From VAZQ01 sp035300505 (GTDB taxonomy: Bacteria > Pseudomonadota > Alphaproteobacteria > Rhizobiales > Xanthobacteraceae): a DNA stretch of 5,901 nucleotides. The stretch covers positions 1-5,901 of the forward strand of contig DATGVJ010000377.1 of NCBI GenBank assembly GCA_035300505.1. Direction: 5' to 3'. Below the pieces are notes generated by a model. The model saw only the letters and a list, made by a program, of their open reading frames with translations. It was not told the DNA's origin and made no database searches. Made by a program: the position numbers and the translations under genes. Each line of letters opens with the position of its first letter. The stretch's first letter is position 1. This document shows positions 5,843 through 5,901 of this stretch, one piece after another.

Positions 5843-5901
5843 CATTGAAATATTACGGCTTTTCGATCCCTCTTCGAACGATTAACATTTTGAAGTACTA
5901 T
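5843..5901. other. AT-rich tail after SDR gene
   Basis: These last 59 bases are clearly more AT-rich than the coding DNA. No terminator follows the SDR stop. CTTCGAACGATTAACATTTTGAAG at about 5872-5895 is an imperfect inverted repeat centred on TTAA. It may belong to the regulatory region of a gene outside the window, but the evidence is thin. Confidence 0.3.

Noticed and set aside
5180..5845. A 221-residue minus-strand open frame opposite the SDR gene
   Set aside because: It is the antisense shadow of a complete SDR with every catalytic motif, and has low-complexity Arg/Gly-rich content.

Overview
The window looks like chromosomal DNA from a GC-rich alphaproteobacterium. The closest fit is Hyphomicrobiales, in the Bradyrhizobium/Rhodopseudomonas/Afipia neighbourhood. 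This rests on protein character and on recalled local gene order (a zinc-finger-free DnaJ and an RT0821/Lpp0805-type lipoprotein near pdxH), not on a database search. All stretches over 300 bases are coding except 3509-3884.

Layout from left to right. Positions 1-1378 (minus) hold a nicotinamide phosphoribosyltransferase (nadV), cut by the window edge just before its C-terminus. A hairpin-rich spacer (1385-1525) separates it from a complete DnaJ-class co-chaperone (1526-2515, minus). A 174-base divergent spacer leads to a two-domain VOC-superfamily protein (2690-3508, plus). A gene-poor 376-base spacer follows; it carries a clear intrinsic terminator that reads on the minus strand. The terminator serves a small lipoprotein gene (3885 to about 4360, minus), whose 5' end appears to carry a one-base frameshift. 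Divergent from it by only 37 bases is pdxH (4398-5075, plus). It is followed after 14 bases by a short-chain dehydrogenase/reductase gene (5090-5842, plus), probably in the same operon. The last 59 bases contain no gene that I can see.

Functionally this is mostly cofactor housekeeping: nicotinamide salvage to NMN (nadV), PLP formation (pdxH) and an NAD(P)-dependent reductase, beside a co-chaperone and an envelope lipoprotein. The double-VOC gene has no neighbour that reveals its substrate. I found no CRISPR array, transposase, phage gene, toxin-antitoxin pair, RNA gene or defence module, and nothing that amounts to a new multi-gene system. The points most worth checking are the apparent frameshift at the start of the lipoprotein, the asymmetric metal site of the VOC protein, and the structured spacer bounded by 9-base direct repeats upstream of nadV.
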